Origin: Xanthobacteraceae bacterium
GTDB taxonomy: Bacteria > Pseudomonadota > Alphaproteobacteria > Rhizobiales > Xanthobacteraceae
NCBI GenBank assembly: GCA_019454205.1
Contig: CP075369.1
Coordinates: 2,542,001-2,606,000 of the forward strand
Direction of reading: 5' to 3'
Length of the DNA stretch: 64,000 nt
The position numbers and the translations under genes were made by a program. How positions within the stretch are numbered: the first letter of the stretch is position 1; each line of letters begins with the position of its first letter. Below are positions 56,320-64,000 of the stretch, one piece after another. The notes below the pieces were generated by a model that had not been told where the DNA came from, did not search any database, and saw nothing but the letters and a program-made list of their open reading frames with translations.

Positions 56320-57158
56320 GTGCCGCCCCGCAACTTCGAATCGCCGGAGAAGAACTTGTTGATCTCCGCACCCGGCGCGCCTTCACCCAGCGCATCGAAG
56401 CGGCCTTCTTCCATGATCTGCTTCGTCATGCGCAGGAACGCACCCCACACCCCGCGCGCAAGCGCGCCGCCAACGCTGATACGGCGAACACCGAGTGCCT
56501 CCACGTCTTTCACGGTCAACCCGTTCGGCGTTCCGATCAGGAGGTTGAACGGCTTCGGCGCGACCGCTTCGACCGCCGCCTTGATCTGATCCGGCTTTGC
56601 AAGGCCCGGCGCAAACAGGCAATCGGCCCCGGCGCTGGCATAAGCCTTGAGGCGGACGATTACGTCGTCGAATCCGCTTGCACCGATATTGAGGCCATCG
56701 GCACGTCCGACCAGCAATGTGTCGCCACCCTTCCGGTCGATTGCCGCACGCGCGGCCTTCATGCGCGCAACCGCGTGGTCGAGGTCGTAAACCGGCTTGT
56801 CTTTCTGCTTGGTCGTATCCTCGATCGACAAGCCGGCTACGCCGGTATCGCATGCGAGCGAGACGCTTTCCGCGACTCCCGCCGGATCGTCGGCGAAGCC
56901 TCCCTCGAAATCCGCGTTGATCGGAAGGTCGGTTGCGTCCACGAGTTCCGCGAGATGCTCGAGCAGCATCCCGCGCGTCACGCCGTTGTCGGGGACGCCC
57001 TTCGACCAGGCAAACCCCGCGCTGGTGGAAGCCAGCGCCTTGAAGCCCATGGCCTGCAGCCAGCGCGCGCTCGGCACATCCCATGGATTGGGAATGACGA
57101 AGCATCCGCTTTTGTGAAGGGCGTGAAAAGTCGCGCGTTTCTCGGCAATCGTCGGCAT
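56316..57158 (-). CDS. Isocitrate lyase/PEP mutase family protein
   Basis: The 280-residue protein has an (alpha/beta)8-like ICL/PEPM layout: VIPNPWDVPSARWL, ASTSAGFAWSKG, LPINADFEGGFADDP and SIEDTTKQKDKPVYDL. Metal-binding Asp/Glu are in NADFEGGF and SIEDTT. The usual catalytic KKCGH of isocitrate lyase is absent, so it is a 2-methylisocitrate-like, oxaloacetase-like or carboxyPEP-type enzyme of unknown substrate. The ATG at 57158 overlaps the ilvD-family stop (TGATG). Confidence 0.87.
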   Translation of the reverse strand: MPTIAEKRATFHALHKSGCFVIPNPWDVPSARWLQAMGFKALASTSAGFAWSKGVPDNGVTRGMLLEHLAELVDATDLPINADFEGGFADDPAGVAESVSLACDTGVAGLSIEDTTKQKDKPVYDLDHAVARMKAARAAIDRKGGDTLLVGRADGLNIGASGFDDVIVRLKAYASAGADCLFAPGLAKPDQIKAAVEAVAPKPFNLLIGTPNGLTVKDVEALGVRRISVGGALARGVWGAFLRMTKQIMEEGRFDALGEGAPGAEINKFFSGDSKLRGGT

Positions 57159-58963
57159 CAATGATTCTCCCGCGGAATTCCGAATGTCTCGGCGACATTC
57201 TGGAACTTAACCGCGGGTTTCAGCACCATGCCTTCGCATAGCTGGTCTACCATTTGGCGCTGGATTTCCTGCCACGGCGTCTGGCTGGCCGGATATTTGT
57301 AGCCGCCGTCCGCCGCGAGCTTCGCGCGGCGCGCGCTCAGCTCCGCTTCATCGATCAGGATATTTGCCTGCCCCTTCCTGAGATCGATACGCACGCGGTC
57401 GCCGGTTTGCAGGATCGCGAGACCGCCGCCCGCCGCCGCTTCCGGCGAAGCGTTCAGGATCGACGGCGAGCCGGACGTGCCCGATTGCCGTCCGTCGCCG
57501 ATGCATGGCAGCGATTTCACGCCGCGATTGAGCAGCGCCGCCGGCGCCGTCATGTTCACCACTTCCGCCGCACCCGGATAGCCGATGGCGCCGACACCGC
57601 GCATGAACAACATGCAGTGCTCGTCGATCTTGAGCGCGGGATCGTTGATGCGCCTGTGATAATCCTCCGGTCCATCGAACACGATGGCGCGCCCCTCGAA
57701 CGCGTCCGGGTCTTTCGGGTCGGAAAGATAGCGGTCGCGAAATTCCTTCGAGATTACGGAAGTCTTCATGATCGCGCTGTCGAACAGGTTGCCTTTCATC
57801 ACGATGAAGCCCGCATCGGCCCGCAGCGGCTTGTCGTAGGGGAAGATCACGTCGCGATCCTGCACCTCGCGGCCCTTGCAGTTCTCGCCGATGGACTTGC
57901 CGTTCACGGTCAGCGCGCCTTCGTGAATCTTCTTCTGTTTCATCAACTCAAAGACGACCGCGGGGATGCCGCCCGCGCGATGGAATTCCTCGCCGAGATA
58001 TTTCCCGGCCGGCATCATGTTCACGAGCAACGGTATCCTGTGGCCGATCTTCTGCCAGTCCTCGACATCGAGCTTCACGCCGATATGGCGCGCGATGGCG
58101 TTCAGATGAACCGGCGCATTGGTCGAGCCGCCGATTGCGGAATTGACGACAATCGCGTTCTCGAATGCTTCGCGCGTGAGAATGTCGGAGGGGCGAAGAT
58201 TTTGCGCGACCATCTCGACGATGCGCTTGCCGGTTTCATACGCAATCTGCCCGCGCTCGCGATACGTCGCGGGAATCGCGGCGCAACCGGGCAGCGACAT
58301 GCCGAGCGCTTCCGCGAGGCCGTTCATGGTCGAGGCCGTGCCCATCGTGTTGCAGTGACCCGCCGACGGCGCCGAGGAAGCCACGAGGTCCATGTATTCC
58401 TCGTAGTCGATCTCCTTGGTGGCGTAGAGTTCGCGCGCCTTCCACTTGATCGTGCCCGATCCCGTGCGCTCTCCCTTGTACCAGCCGTTCAGCATCGGCC
58501 CGCCGGAAAGCACGATCGCGGGGATGTTCACCGTCGCCGCCGCCATGATGCAGGCGGGCGTGGTCTTGTCGCAGCCGGTCGTCAGCACCACGCCGTCGAG
58601 CGGATAGCCGTAGAGCACCTCCACCAGTCCGAGATAGGCGAGGTTGCGGTCCAGCGCCGCGGTCGGGCGTTTTCCCGTTTCCTGGATCGGGTGCACCGGA
58701 AATTCAAAACAGATGCCGCCCGCCGAGCGGATGCCCTCGCGCACGCGATGCGCAAGCTCAAGGTGATGCCGGTTGCAGGGAGAAAGGTCCGAGCCGGTCT
58801 GCGCGATGCCTATGATGGGACGGCCCGATTGCAGTTCCTCGCGCGTGAAACCGAAATTGAGATAGCGCTCCAGATAGCCGGAGGTCACGTCCGGATTGCT
58901 CGGGTCGTCGAACCAGGCCTGCGAGCGCAAGGTGCGGGCGGGCTTCGCGCCGTTATTCGTCAT
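57158..58963 (-). CDS. IlvD/Edd-family sugar-acid dehydratase
   Basis: The 601-residue protein is an Fe-S dehydratase of the IlvD/Edd family. Cluster ligands and marks are [31 protein letters not shown] and [16 protein letters not shown]. The sequence resembles arabonate/xylonate/galactonate-type dehydratases more than true dihydroxyacid dehydratase. The neighbouring ICL-family lyase fits a sugar-acid pathway. It begins 19 bases after the CNNM-like gene, so it may be in the same operon. Confidence 0.88.
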   Translation of the reverse strand: MTNNGAKPARTLRSQAWFDDPSNPDVTSGYLERYLNFGFTREELQSGRPIIGIAQTGSDLSPCNRHHLELAHRVREGIRSAGGICFEFPVHPIQETGKRPTAALDRNLAYLGLVEVLYGYPLDGVVLTTGCDKTTPACIMAAATVNIPAIVLSGGPMLNGWYKGERTGSGTIKWKARELYATKEIDYEEYMDLVASSAPSAGHCNTMGTASTMNGLAEALGMSLPGCAAIPATYRERGQIAYETGKRIVEMVAQNLRPSDILTREAFENAIVVNSAIGGSTNAPVHLNAIARHIGVKLDVEDWQKIGHRIPLLVNMMPAGKYLGEEFHRAGGIPAVVFELMKQKKIHEGALTVNGKSIGENCKGREVQDRDVIFPYDKPLRADAGFIVMKGNLFDSAIMKTSVISKEFRDRYLSDPKDPDAFEGRAIVFDGPEDYHRRINDPALKIDEHCMLFMRGVGAIGYPGAAEVVNMTAPAALLNRGVKSLPCIGDGRQSGTSGSPSILNASPEAAAGGGLAILQTGDRVRIDLRKGQANILIDEAELSARRAKLAADGGYKYPASQTPWQEIQRQMVDQLCEGMVLKPAVKFQNVAETFGIPRENH

Positions 58964-58982
58964 CGTTTCCTCGTCGGGATTC

Positions 58983-60287
58983 TTATTCTGCGGCTTTCGC
59001 CGGTTCGAGCGGAATGAAAATCAGTTTGTCGATGCGCTTGCCGTCCATGTCGATCACTTCGACACGCCAGTCGCCGATGATGAAGTGATCGCCCTCGACC
59101 GGAATCCGCGCCAGCTTGTCGAGTGCGAGGCCCGCCGCGGTGTGATAGTCGGAAGGCGTATCCTCGATGCCGAGTTCTTCCTTCAGCGCGTCGAGCGAGG
59201 CGCGGCCATCGACGAGCCATGAGCCGTCGGCGCGCTTCAGGATTTCCTTCGCCTCACCCTCGTCGTCGGAAGAAATGTCACCGGCAATGCCTTCCAGCAC
59301 GTCGTGCAGCGTCGCAACGCCGAGGAAGTCGCCATACTCGTCCACCACCAGCGCGATGTGCAGGTTGGCGGAGCGGAACATTTCGAGCAGCCGCAGCACC
59401 GGCAACGTCTCCGGCACATAGAGCGGCTGGATGATGTGTTCCTCGACATTCAACGGCTTGCCGGAAAGGAGGCCGGTCAGGATATCCTTCTTCTGCACGA
59501 TGCCGACCGGACGGCCGATGTCGCCGTCGCGCGCCACCACGATCCGCGAATAGGGACAGTCCGCGATTTCGCGCGCGATGGTTTCGTTCTCGTCGTCGAG
59601 GTCGATCCAGTAAACATCCGTGCGCGGCGTCAGCACCGCCGCGACCGAGCGGTCCGCCAGCGCCAGTACGCCGTGGATCATTTCCTCTTCCACCTCGTCG
59701 ATCACACCCGACTCGGTGCCTTCGGCGATTGCGAGCTTTACTTCCTCTTCGGTCACGCCGTCGGGACGTTCCGTGGGAATACGCAGGATCGCGAGAAAGA
59801 ACGCGGTCGTCTTTTCCAGCAGCCACACCATCGGCCGCGCAATCGTCACCACGATCTGCAACGGTTGCGCGAGCTTTGCGGCGATGACTTCCGGCGTGTT
59901 GAGTGCGATGCGCTTCGGCACCAGTTCGCCGATGATGAGCGAAACATAGGTGATCGCCACCACCACCGCGCCAAACGCGATTTCGTTGGCATAGGTGCCG
60001 AATACCGGAAACCGGCTCAGGAATTCGCCGAGCCGCGCGCCGAGCGTTGCGCCACCGAACGCGCCCGACAGAATCCCGATCAGCGTGATGCCGACCTGCA
60101 CCCCGGAGAGAAACCGGCTCGGATTTTCGGCCAGCGCGAGCGCCCGCGCCGCGCCGCGGCTGCCGCTCTCCGCCATCTGCTGCAGGCGTATCCGGCGGGA
60201 CGAGACGATCGCCATTTCCGCCATAGCAAACAGGCCGTTCAGCAGGATGAGGCCCAGAACGACCGCGACTTCCAATCCAATGTCCAT
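58983..60287 (-). CDS. CNNM/HlyC-CorC family hemolysin-like membrane protein with CBS pair
   Basis: The 434-residue protein has an N-terminal DUF21/CNNM membrane domain of about four segments ([46 protein letters not shown]), a tandem CBS domain ([45 protein letters not shown]) and a C-terminal CorC_HlyC domain ([16 protein letters not shown]). Such proteins regulate or carry Mg/Co. The name hemolysin is historical. No mobile or toxin context here. Confidence 0.92.
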   Translation of the reverse strand: MDIGLEVAVVLGLILLNGLFAMAEMAIVSSRRIRLQQMAESGSRGAARALALAENPSRFLSGVQVGITLIGILSGAFGGATLGARLGEFLSRFPVFGTYANEIAFGAVVVAITYVSLIIGELVPKRIALNTPEVIAAKLAQPLQIVVTIARPMVWLLEKTTAFFLAILRIPTERPDGVTEEEVKLAIAEGTESGVIDEVEEEMIHGVLALADRSVAAVLTPRTDVYWIDLDDENETIAREIADCPYSRIVVARDGDIGRPVGIVQKKDILTGLLSGKPLNVEEHIIQPLYVPETLPVLRLLEMFRSANLHIALVVDEYGDFLGVATLHDVLEGIAGDISSDDEGEAKEILKRADGSWLVDGRASLDALKEELGIEDTPSDYHTAAGLALDKLARIPVEGDHFIIGDWRVEVIDMDGKRIDKLIFIPLEPAKAAE

Positions 60288-60413
60288 GACGGGCGGGAAT
60301 CTCGCATGGGCCGGGCCGGCCCCGCAATGGCACTCCTGCCATGTCGCCCGTATCGGTTTGAAAAGACGAAAGAAATAGGCTCAATTACCCGCCAAGAAAC
60401 GGGGAAACGCGCC

Positions 60414-61595
60414 ATGTTGCAGACCATCGCAGGCTTCAGCCGGATCGGCGAGGAAAACGCCTTTGCCGTGCTCGCGCGCGCGGCCGAGCTTTCTGCGCAG
60501 GGGCGCGACATCGTGAGCCTCGGCATCGGCCAGCCCGACTTCCCCACGCCGCCGCATATCGTCGAGGCCGCGATCAAGGCGCTGCGCGACGGCCAGCACG
60601 GCTACACCCCTGCGACCGGGATTCTCCCGCTGCGCGAAGCGGTCGCCGCCGACCTTCACAAGCGCTTCGGCGTCGAAGTCTCGCCCGGCCTCGTCGCGGT
60701 CGTGCCCGGCGGCAAGGTGACGATGTTCTCTGCGATCCTGATGTTCGGCGAGCCGGGCGCGGACATCCTCTATCCCGATCCGGGCTTCCCGATTTACCGA
60801 TCGATGATCGAGTTCACCGGCGCGAACCCGATTCCGATTCCGGTGCGCGAGGAAAACGGCTTCGCCTTCTCGGCGGAAGAAACACTCGCTCTCATCACGC
60901 CGAAGACGCGGCTCATTATTCTGAACTCCCCCGCGAACCCGACCGGCGGCGTCACGCCCAAATCAGAAGTCGATAAATTCGTCGCCGGGATGGAGAAGCA
61001 TCCGAACGTCGCGATCATGTCCGACGAGATCTACGACCAGATGGTCTACGACGGCGAGAAGCACGTTTGCCTTCTCACCTATCCGTCGATCCGCGACCGC
61101 CTGATCCTGCTGAACGGCTGGTCGAAGACCTACGCCATGACCGGCTGGCGCATGGGCTATTCGATCTGGCCGCAATCGCTCTACGAGAACATCCGCAAGC
61201 TCGCCGTGAATGCGTGGTCCTGCGTGAATGCGCCGTCGCAATTCGCGGCGCTCGCCGCCCTCACCGGCCCGCAGGATGCGGTCCATTCGATGGTCGCGGA
61301 GTTCGACCGCCGCCGCAAAGTCGTCGTGAGCGAACTGAACAAACTGCCCGGTATTTCCTGCGCGACACCGAAGGGCGCATTCTATGCGTTCCCGAATATC
61401 AAGAACACCGGCTGGAAGGCGAAGAAGCTCGCCTCATCGCTGCTCGAAGAATCCGGCGTCGCCATCATCGGCGGGCCGGACTTTGGAATTCTCGGCGAAG
61501 GCTACGTGCGCCTGTCCTATGCCAACTCGACCGAGAACATCCTGAAAGCGATCGGACGCATGGGCGAGTTCCTTTCAAGCCGCAAGGCAGCATAA
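60414..61595 (+). CDS. PLP-dependent class I aminotransferase
   Basis: The 393-residue fold-type I aminotransferase has YTPATGILPLREAVA, NSPANPTGGV, SDEIYDQMVYDG and the PLP lysine in LNGWSKTYAMTGWRMGY. The ATG at 60414 follows GGGGAAA; upstream coding belongs to an antisense shadow. Substrates of this subgroup include aspartate, aromatic and branched amino acids. An aromatic aminotransferase would supply 2-oxo acids to the indolepyruvate oxidoreductase elsewhere in the window, but that link is speculative. Confidence 0.9.
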   Translation: MLQTIAGFSRIGEENAFAVLARAAELSAQGRDIVSLGIGQPDFPTPPHIVEAAIKALRDGQHGYTPATGILPLREAVAADLHKRFGVEVSPGLVAVVPGGKVTMFSAILMFGEPGADILYPDPGFPIYRSMIEFTGANPIPIPVREENGFAFSAEETLALITPKTRLIILNSPANPTGGVTPKSEVDKFVAGMEKHPNVAIMSDEIYDQMVYDGEKHVCLLTYPSIRDRLILLNGWSKTYAMTGWRMGYSIWPQSLYENIRKLAVNAWSCVNAPSQFAALAALTGPQDAVHSMVAEFDRRRKVVVSELNKLPGISCATPKGAFYAFPNIKNTGWKAKKLASSLLEESGVAIIGGPDFGILGEGYVRLSYANSTENILKAIGRMGEFLSSRKAA

Positions 61596-61602
61596 CAAGC
61601 CG

Positions 61603-62022
61603 ATGCGCGCGTGGCTCGCCGTTCTCTGCGTGCTGCTAGGAACGTCGCTCGCGCACGCGCAACGAACGCGTCCCTCGCACGAACTCTGCGATCCGAAAAA
61701 CCTCAGCGGCCGCCCCTATTTCGTCTGCCTTGAGCGCGCGGTGTTCGATACCAACCGCCAGCTGGACGAACTGACGGCGCGCATTTTCGAACTCATCGAA
61801 AGCCGTGGCGATCTTGCGCCCGCGCAGAAGGGCCGCTGGAAAAGCTCGCTGGAAGAAGCGCAAATACTCTTTGTTCGCTTCCGCAATCAGGAATGTCAGG
61901 CGGTCGCGCCGTTCGAAGGCACGAAGTCGGGACGCATCGGCGCTTTCGACGAACGCCTCACCTGTCTGGTCGACAAGAACGTGACGCGTATGCGCGAGCT
62001 TGAGGCACGCTATCTGAAGTAA
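61603..62022 (+). CDS. LprI-like (DUF1311) exported protein
   Basis: The 139-residue protein has a signal peptide (MRAWLAVLCVLLGTSLAHAQ) and an LprI-type domain: C29, C42 region ELCDPK and FVCLERAVFDTNRQLDE, then QILFVRFRNQECQ and DERLTCLVDKNV. LprI-family proteins can inhibit lysozyme; the function here is unproven. It is 7 bases after the aminotransferase gene and probably in the same transcript. Confidence 0.85.
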   Translation: MRAWLAVLCVLLGTSLAHAQRTRPSHELCDPKNLSGRPYFVCLERAVFDTNRQLDELTARIFELIESRGDLAPAQKGRWKSSLEEAQILFVRFRNQECQAVAPFEGTKSGRIGAFDERLTCLVDKNVTRMRELEARYLK

Positions 62023-62031
62023 ATTGGAAGG

Positions 62032-62406
62032 CTAAAGCATTTTTACGGCGCGCAGGCTGCTGACTGCCTCGCTCAGGTCTTTCACCTGAAACGGCTTCTG
62101 CAAGACTTTCGTGCCGCGCCATTCCTCGCGCAGCCCGCTGCTGTCGTACCCGGTGGCAAAAACGAAAGGAATGCCGCGCGCTTTAAGCGCCTCCGCGAGA
62201 GGATAGGTTTCCTTGCCGTGCAGATTGACGTCGAGAATTGCTGCATCCGCCTGAGTTTCGGCAATGAGGCGGATTGCATCCTCGATCTTGGCGGCGGAGC
62301 CGGCGATGGTGTGCCCCAAATCTTCGAGCATGGCTTCGAGAAGCATGGCGACCATCGCTTCATCCTCGATCACAAGCACACGAAAGCCGCTTGCCGGCGC
62401 AGTCAT
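62032..62406 (-). CDS. Single-domain response regulator (FATGY/FAT-GUY type)
   Basis: The 124-residue protein is a receiver domain only. Acid pocket residues are in VLVIEDEAMV, the phospho-Asp in AAILDVNLHG, Thr in FVFATGYDSSG and Lys in VLQKPFQV. The Phe-Ala-Thr-Gly-Tyr stretch is the FAT-GUY signature of alphaproteobacterial single-domain regulators, some of which tune general-stress and PhyR signalling. There is no output domain and no kinase gene next to it, so partner is unknown. Confidence 0.9.
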   Translation of the reverse strand: MTAPASGFRVLVIEDEAMVAMLLEAMLEDLGHTIAGSAAKIEDAIRLIAETQADAAILDVNLHGKETYPLAEALKARGIPFVFATGYDSSGLREEWRGTKVLQKPFQVKDLSEAVSSLRAVKML

Positions 62407-62524
62407 GCAAAATCCTTATGAAAGCAGCGCAACAAGATCGCGCGCCGCGCCACTCCCGCAATAATAACGCCGGAAAAAATAGGAAGTTCCATTTCGCTGC
62501 CGCGGCCAAAAAAGCCGAGGAAAG

Positions 62525-62602
<78 letters not shown>

Positions 62603-62838
62603 CCAGAGGCGAAAATGCCGGCTGCGGTGCGCCGGCGGCGGTTATGTAGCAATCCGATGACGCAAATGAAAGGCCGATTTGCCCTCAAATCGTGCCGAAA
62701 TGCCGCGTTTTTCGGCGCTTCCCGCCGCCGCTTCCCTGCACGCTAAGTCTGCGAAAGCGCCCCTTGCGCTTGGCCCCGGACGTGCCAAGGTCCGCCCCCG
62801 GGGGCAAAAAGACCCGCAAATTCCAGGCAGAGGAACAT

Positions 62839-63651
62839 ATGCAGTTTCGCACCGGCAAAAACATTGGCTTTGTAGGCGCCCTTTGCGCCGCAGCCGTGGC
62901 TGTTACCGCCGCTTTCTACTCGATCACCGTCATTGCGCAGCCCAAGCTCGACATTCATTTCGTGCCGACCCCGCATGAGGTCGTGAAGCGGATGCTGGAG
63001 CTGGCGAAGGTCGGCCCCGACGACATCCATTACGATCTCGGCTCCGGCGATGGACGCATCGTCATCGCCGCCGTGAAGGACTTCAAGGCCAAGCGCGGTG
63101 TCGGCATTGACCTCGATCCGCAGCGCATCAAGGAAGCCAACGAGAACAAGGCCAAGGCCGGCGTCGGCGACAAGGTCGAGTTCAAGGAACAGAACATTTT
63201 CGAAACCGATCTGCGCGAAGCAACCACGGTTTCGATGTACCTCCTGACCTCCATCAACATCCGCATGCGTCCGAAACTGCTGTCCGAGTTGAAGCCCGGC
63301 ACGCGCATCGCGACCCACGCCTTCAACATGGGCGAATGGAAGCCGGAACACGAAGAGAGCGTCGGCGGCTATCAGGTCTATCTGTTCATCGTGCCCGCCA
63401 AGGTCGACGGCACCTGGACTGTCGAAGGCGAGCGCAAGATGACGCTCGACCTCAAAGCAGAGTTCACCGAATTCGGCGGCACCGCGACCGTCGACGGCAA
63501 GCAGGCCACGGTCAAGGACGGCAAAATCACCGGCACCAAGATCGCCTTCACCGTCGAAATCGACGGCAAGCCCGTGAAATTCGAAGGCACCGTTGACGGT
63601 AACGCCATCACCGGCACCAGCCCCGGTAAGTGGACCGCGAAGAAGTCGTAA
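62839..63651 (+). CDS. Exported class I SAM-dependent methyltransferase-like protein (copy 1)
   Basis: The 270-residue product starts at the ATG at 62839 (AGAGGAACAT before it) and has an N-terminal hydrophobic stretch ending near VIAQ that looks like a signal peptide or anchor. The methyltransferase part contains motif I IHYDLGSGDGRIVIAA, the ribose-binding acid in GVGIDLDPQRI and DKVEFKEQNIFET. The last 90 residues form a beta-rich domain with repeated TVDGK-like strands (GTATVDGKQATVKDGKITGT). A nearly identical start follows in the next gene. SAM is not expected outside the cytoplasm, so either the helix is an anchor or the fold has another use. Confidence 0.75.
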   Translation: MQFRTGKNIGFVGALCAAAVAVTAAFYSITVIAQPKLDIHFVPTPHEVVKRMLELAKVGPDDIHYDLGSGDGRIVIAAVKDFKAKRGVGIDLDPQRIKEANENKAKAGVGDKVEFKEQNIFETDLREATTVSMYLLTSINIRMRPKLLSELKPGTRIATHAFNMGEWKPEHEESVGGYQVYLFIVPAKVDGTWTVEGERKMTLDLKAEFTEFGGTATVDGKQATVKDGKITGTKIAFTVEIDGKPVKFEGTVDGNAITGTSPGKWTAKKS

Positions 63652-63693
63652 CGGATGGCGGCCGGCGGCATTACGCCGTCATATAATAAAATA

Positions 63694-63723
63694 CGGCCTC
63701 TCGGCGGAAACGCGGAGAGGCCG
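63694..63723. other. Stem-loop between the tandem methyltransferase genes
   Basis: CGGCCTCTC and GAGAGGCCG form a 9-base stem that continues after one mismatch into GCG-GAAA-CGC. No T-tract follows on the plus strand, so it is a weak terminator at best; it may process or attenuate the transcript between the two paralogues. Confidence 0.6.
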
Positions 63724-63757
63724 CTATCATGCAGGAAACACGTTTGAGGGTACCGCC

Positions 63758-64000
63758 ATGTCCGATGCAGCAACCAAACAACCCATCCTGAAGAAAATCG
63801 CGGCCGGTGTAGCCACGCTGGCGCTGGGCGGCGCAATCCTGAACGCCACTGCGCTGGACTGGAACGCATTTGCGCAGGACCAGCCGAAGCTCGACGTGAT
63901 CTATGTGCCGACCCCGCACGATGTGGTGAAGCGCATGCTCGAACTCGCGAAAGTCGGACCGAACGACATCCACTACGACCTCGGCTCCGGCGACGGACGC
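63758..64000 (+). CDS. Exported class I SAM-dependent methyltransferase-like protein (copy 2), truncated by the window end
   Basis: The 81 visible codons begin at an ATG with GAGGG at good spacing. A signal-like segment (AAGVATLALGGAILNATAL) is followed by KLDVIYVPTPHDVVKRM and motif I DIHYDLGSGDGR, almost the same as copy 1. The rest is beyond the window. The two copies look like a local duplication; the second may have a different C-terminal domain. Confidence 0.8.
   Translation, partial: MSDAATKQPILKKIAAGVATLALGGAILNATALDWNAFAQDQPKLDVIYVPTPHDVVKRMLELAKVGPNDIHYDLGSGDGR

Noticed and set aside
57254..59017. Plus-strand open frame of 587 codons opposite the IlvD/Edd gene
   Set aside because: No recognisable domain and composition typical of antisense to a high-GC gene; the dehydratase on the minus strand is certain.

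Overview
The window is a contiguous piece of a high-GC alphaproteobacterial chromosome. The best fit is Hyphomicrobiales (Rhizobiales), in the Bradyrhizobium/Xanthobacteraceae neighbourhood. This is inferred from the homospermidine synthase, the ornithine decarboxylase with a long structured leader, the sfsA-map-radC run, the fused indolepyruvate oxidoreductase, the TAXI-type TRAP transporter and an initiator tRNA of alphaproteobacterial type. There are about 57 protein genes and one tRNA. No insertion sequence, prophage, integrase or CRISPR array is visible, so this is core and metabolic-accessory chromosome rather than a mobile island.

Layout. 1-5264: glutamate synthase gltB (5' end outside the window) and gltD, closed by a terminator. 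5272-9358: envelope genes on the minus strand (SGNH/DUF459 protein, MltB-like lipoprotein, beta-barrel). 9527-14735: kdsD, the SPFH/NfeD pair, ferrochelatase and a Tat-exported 5'-nucleotidase family protein. 14732-27568: a minus-strand block with indolepyruvate:ferredoxin oxidoreductase, a Crp/Fnr regulator, a large acyl-CoA synthetase, a complete Liv-type ABC importer and a second CoA-ligase-like protein. 27765-29460: a nickel/cobalt-type transporter with a His-rich loop and its DUF1007 partner. 29536-32154: an L,D-transpeptidase, a gamma-glutamyltransferase-like protein and a small membrane protein. 32330-35470: a polyamine module with a structured leader RNA, ornithine decarboxylase, a terminator and homospermidine synthase. 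35472-39518: a zinc-acquisition operon (49-residue peptide, ATPase, permease, CobW GTPase, then a small lipoprotein and a WD40 protein) behind a Zur-like palindrome. 39664-43739: TAXI solute-binding protein, fused TRAP permease, DUF1850 protein. 43752-48924: creatininase family protein, a three-gene ABC importer of unknown ligand, an EamA transporter and an isoprenylcysteine-methyltransferase-like membrane protein. 49025-54424: hydroxyacid dehydrogenase, two Inh-domain exported proteins, then radC, map, sfsA and denD. 54525-60287: sugar-acid and amino-acid catabolic genes and a CNNM/CorC-type membrane protein. 60414-64000: aminotransferase, LprI-like protein, single-domain response regulator, initiator tRNA, and two tandem methyltransferase-fold proteins with export signals, the second cut by the window end.

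How the genes fit together. The 14.7-27.6 kb block reads as uptake of an organic acid or amino acid followed by CoA activation; the oxidoreductase would feed in arylacetyl-CoA from transaminated aromatic amino acids. The polyamine module makes putrescine and then homospermidine. The zinc operon has a textbook-looking operator over its promoter but no binding-protein gene beside it. The most interesting regulatory signals are the Zur-like box (39478-39500), the decarboxylase leader whose CCCCTTCC segment exactly complements the Shine-Dalgarno region, and a CRP-like palindrome between the Crp/Fnr gene and the acyl-CoA synthetase gene.
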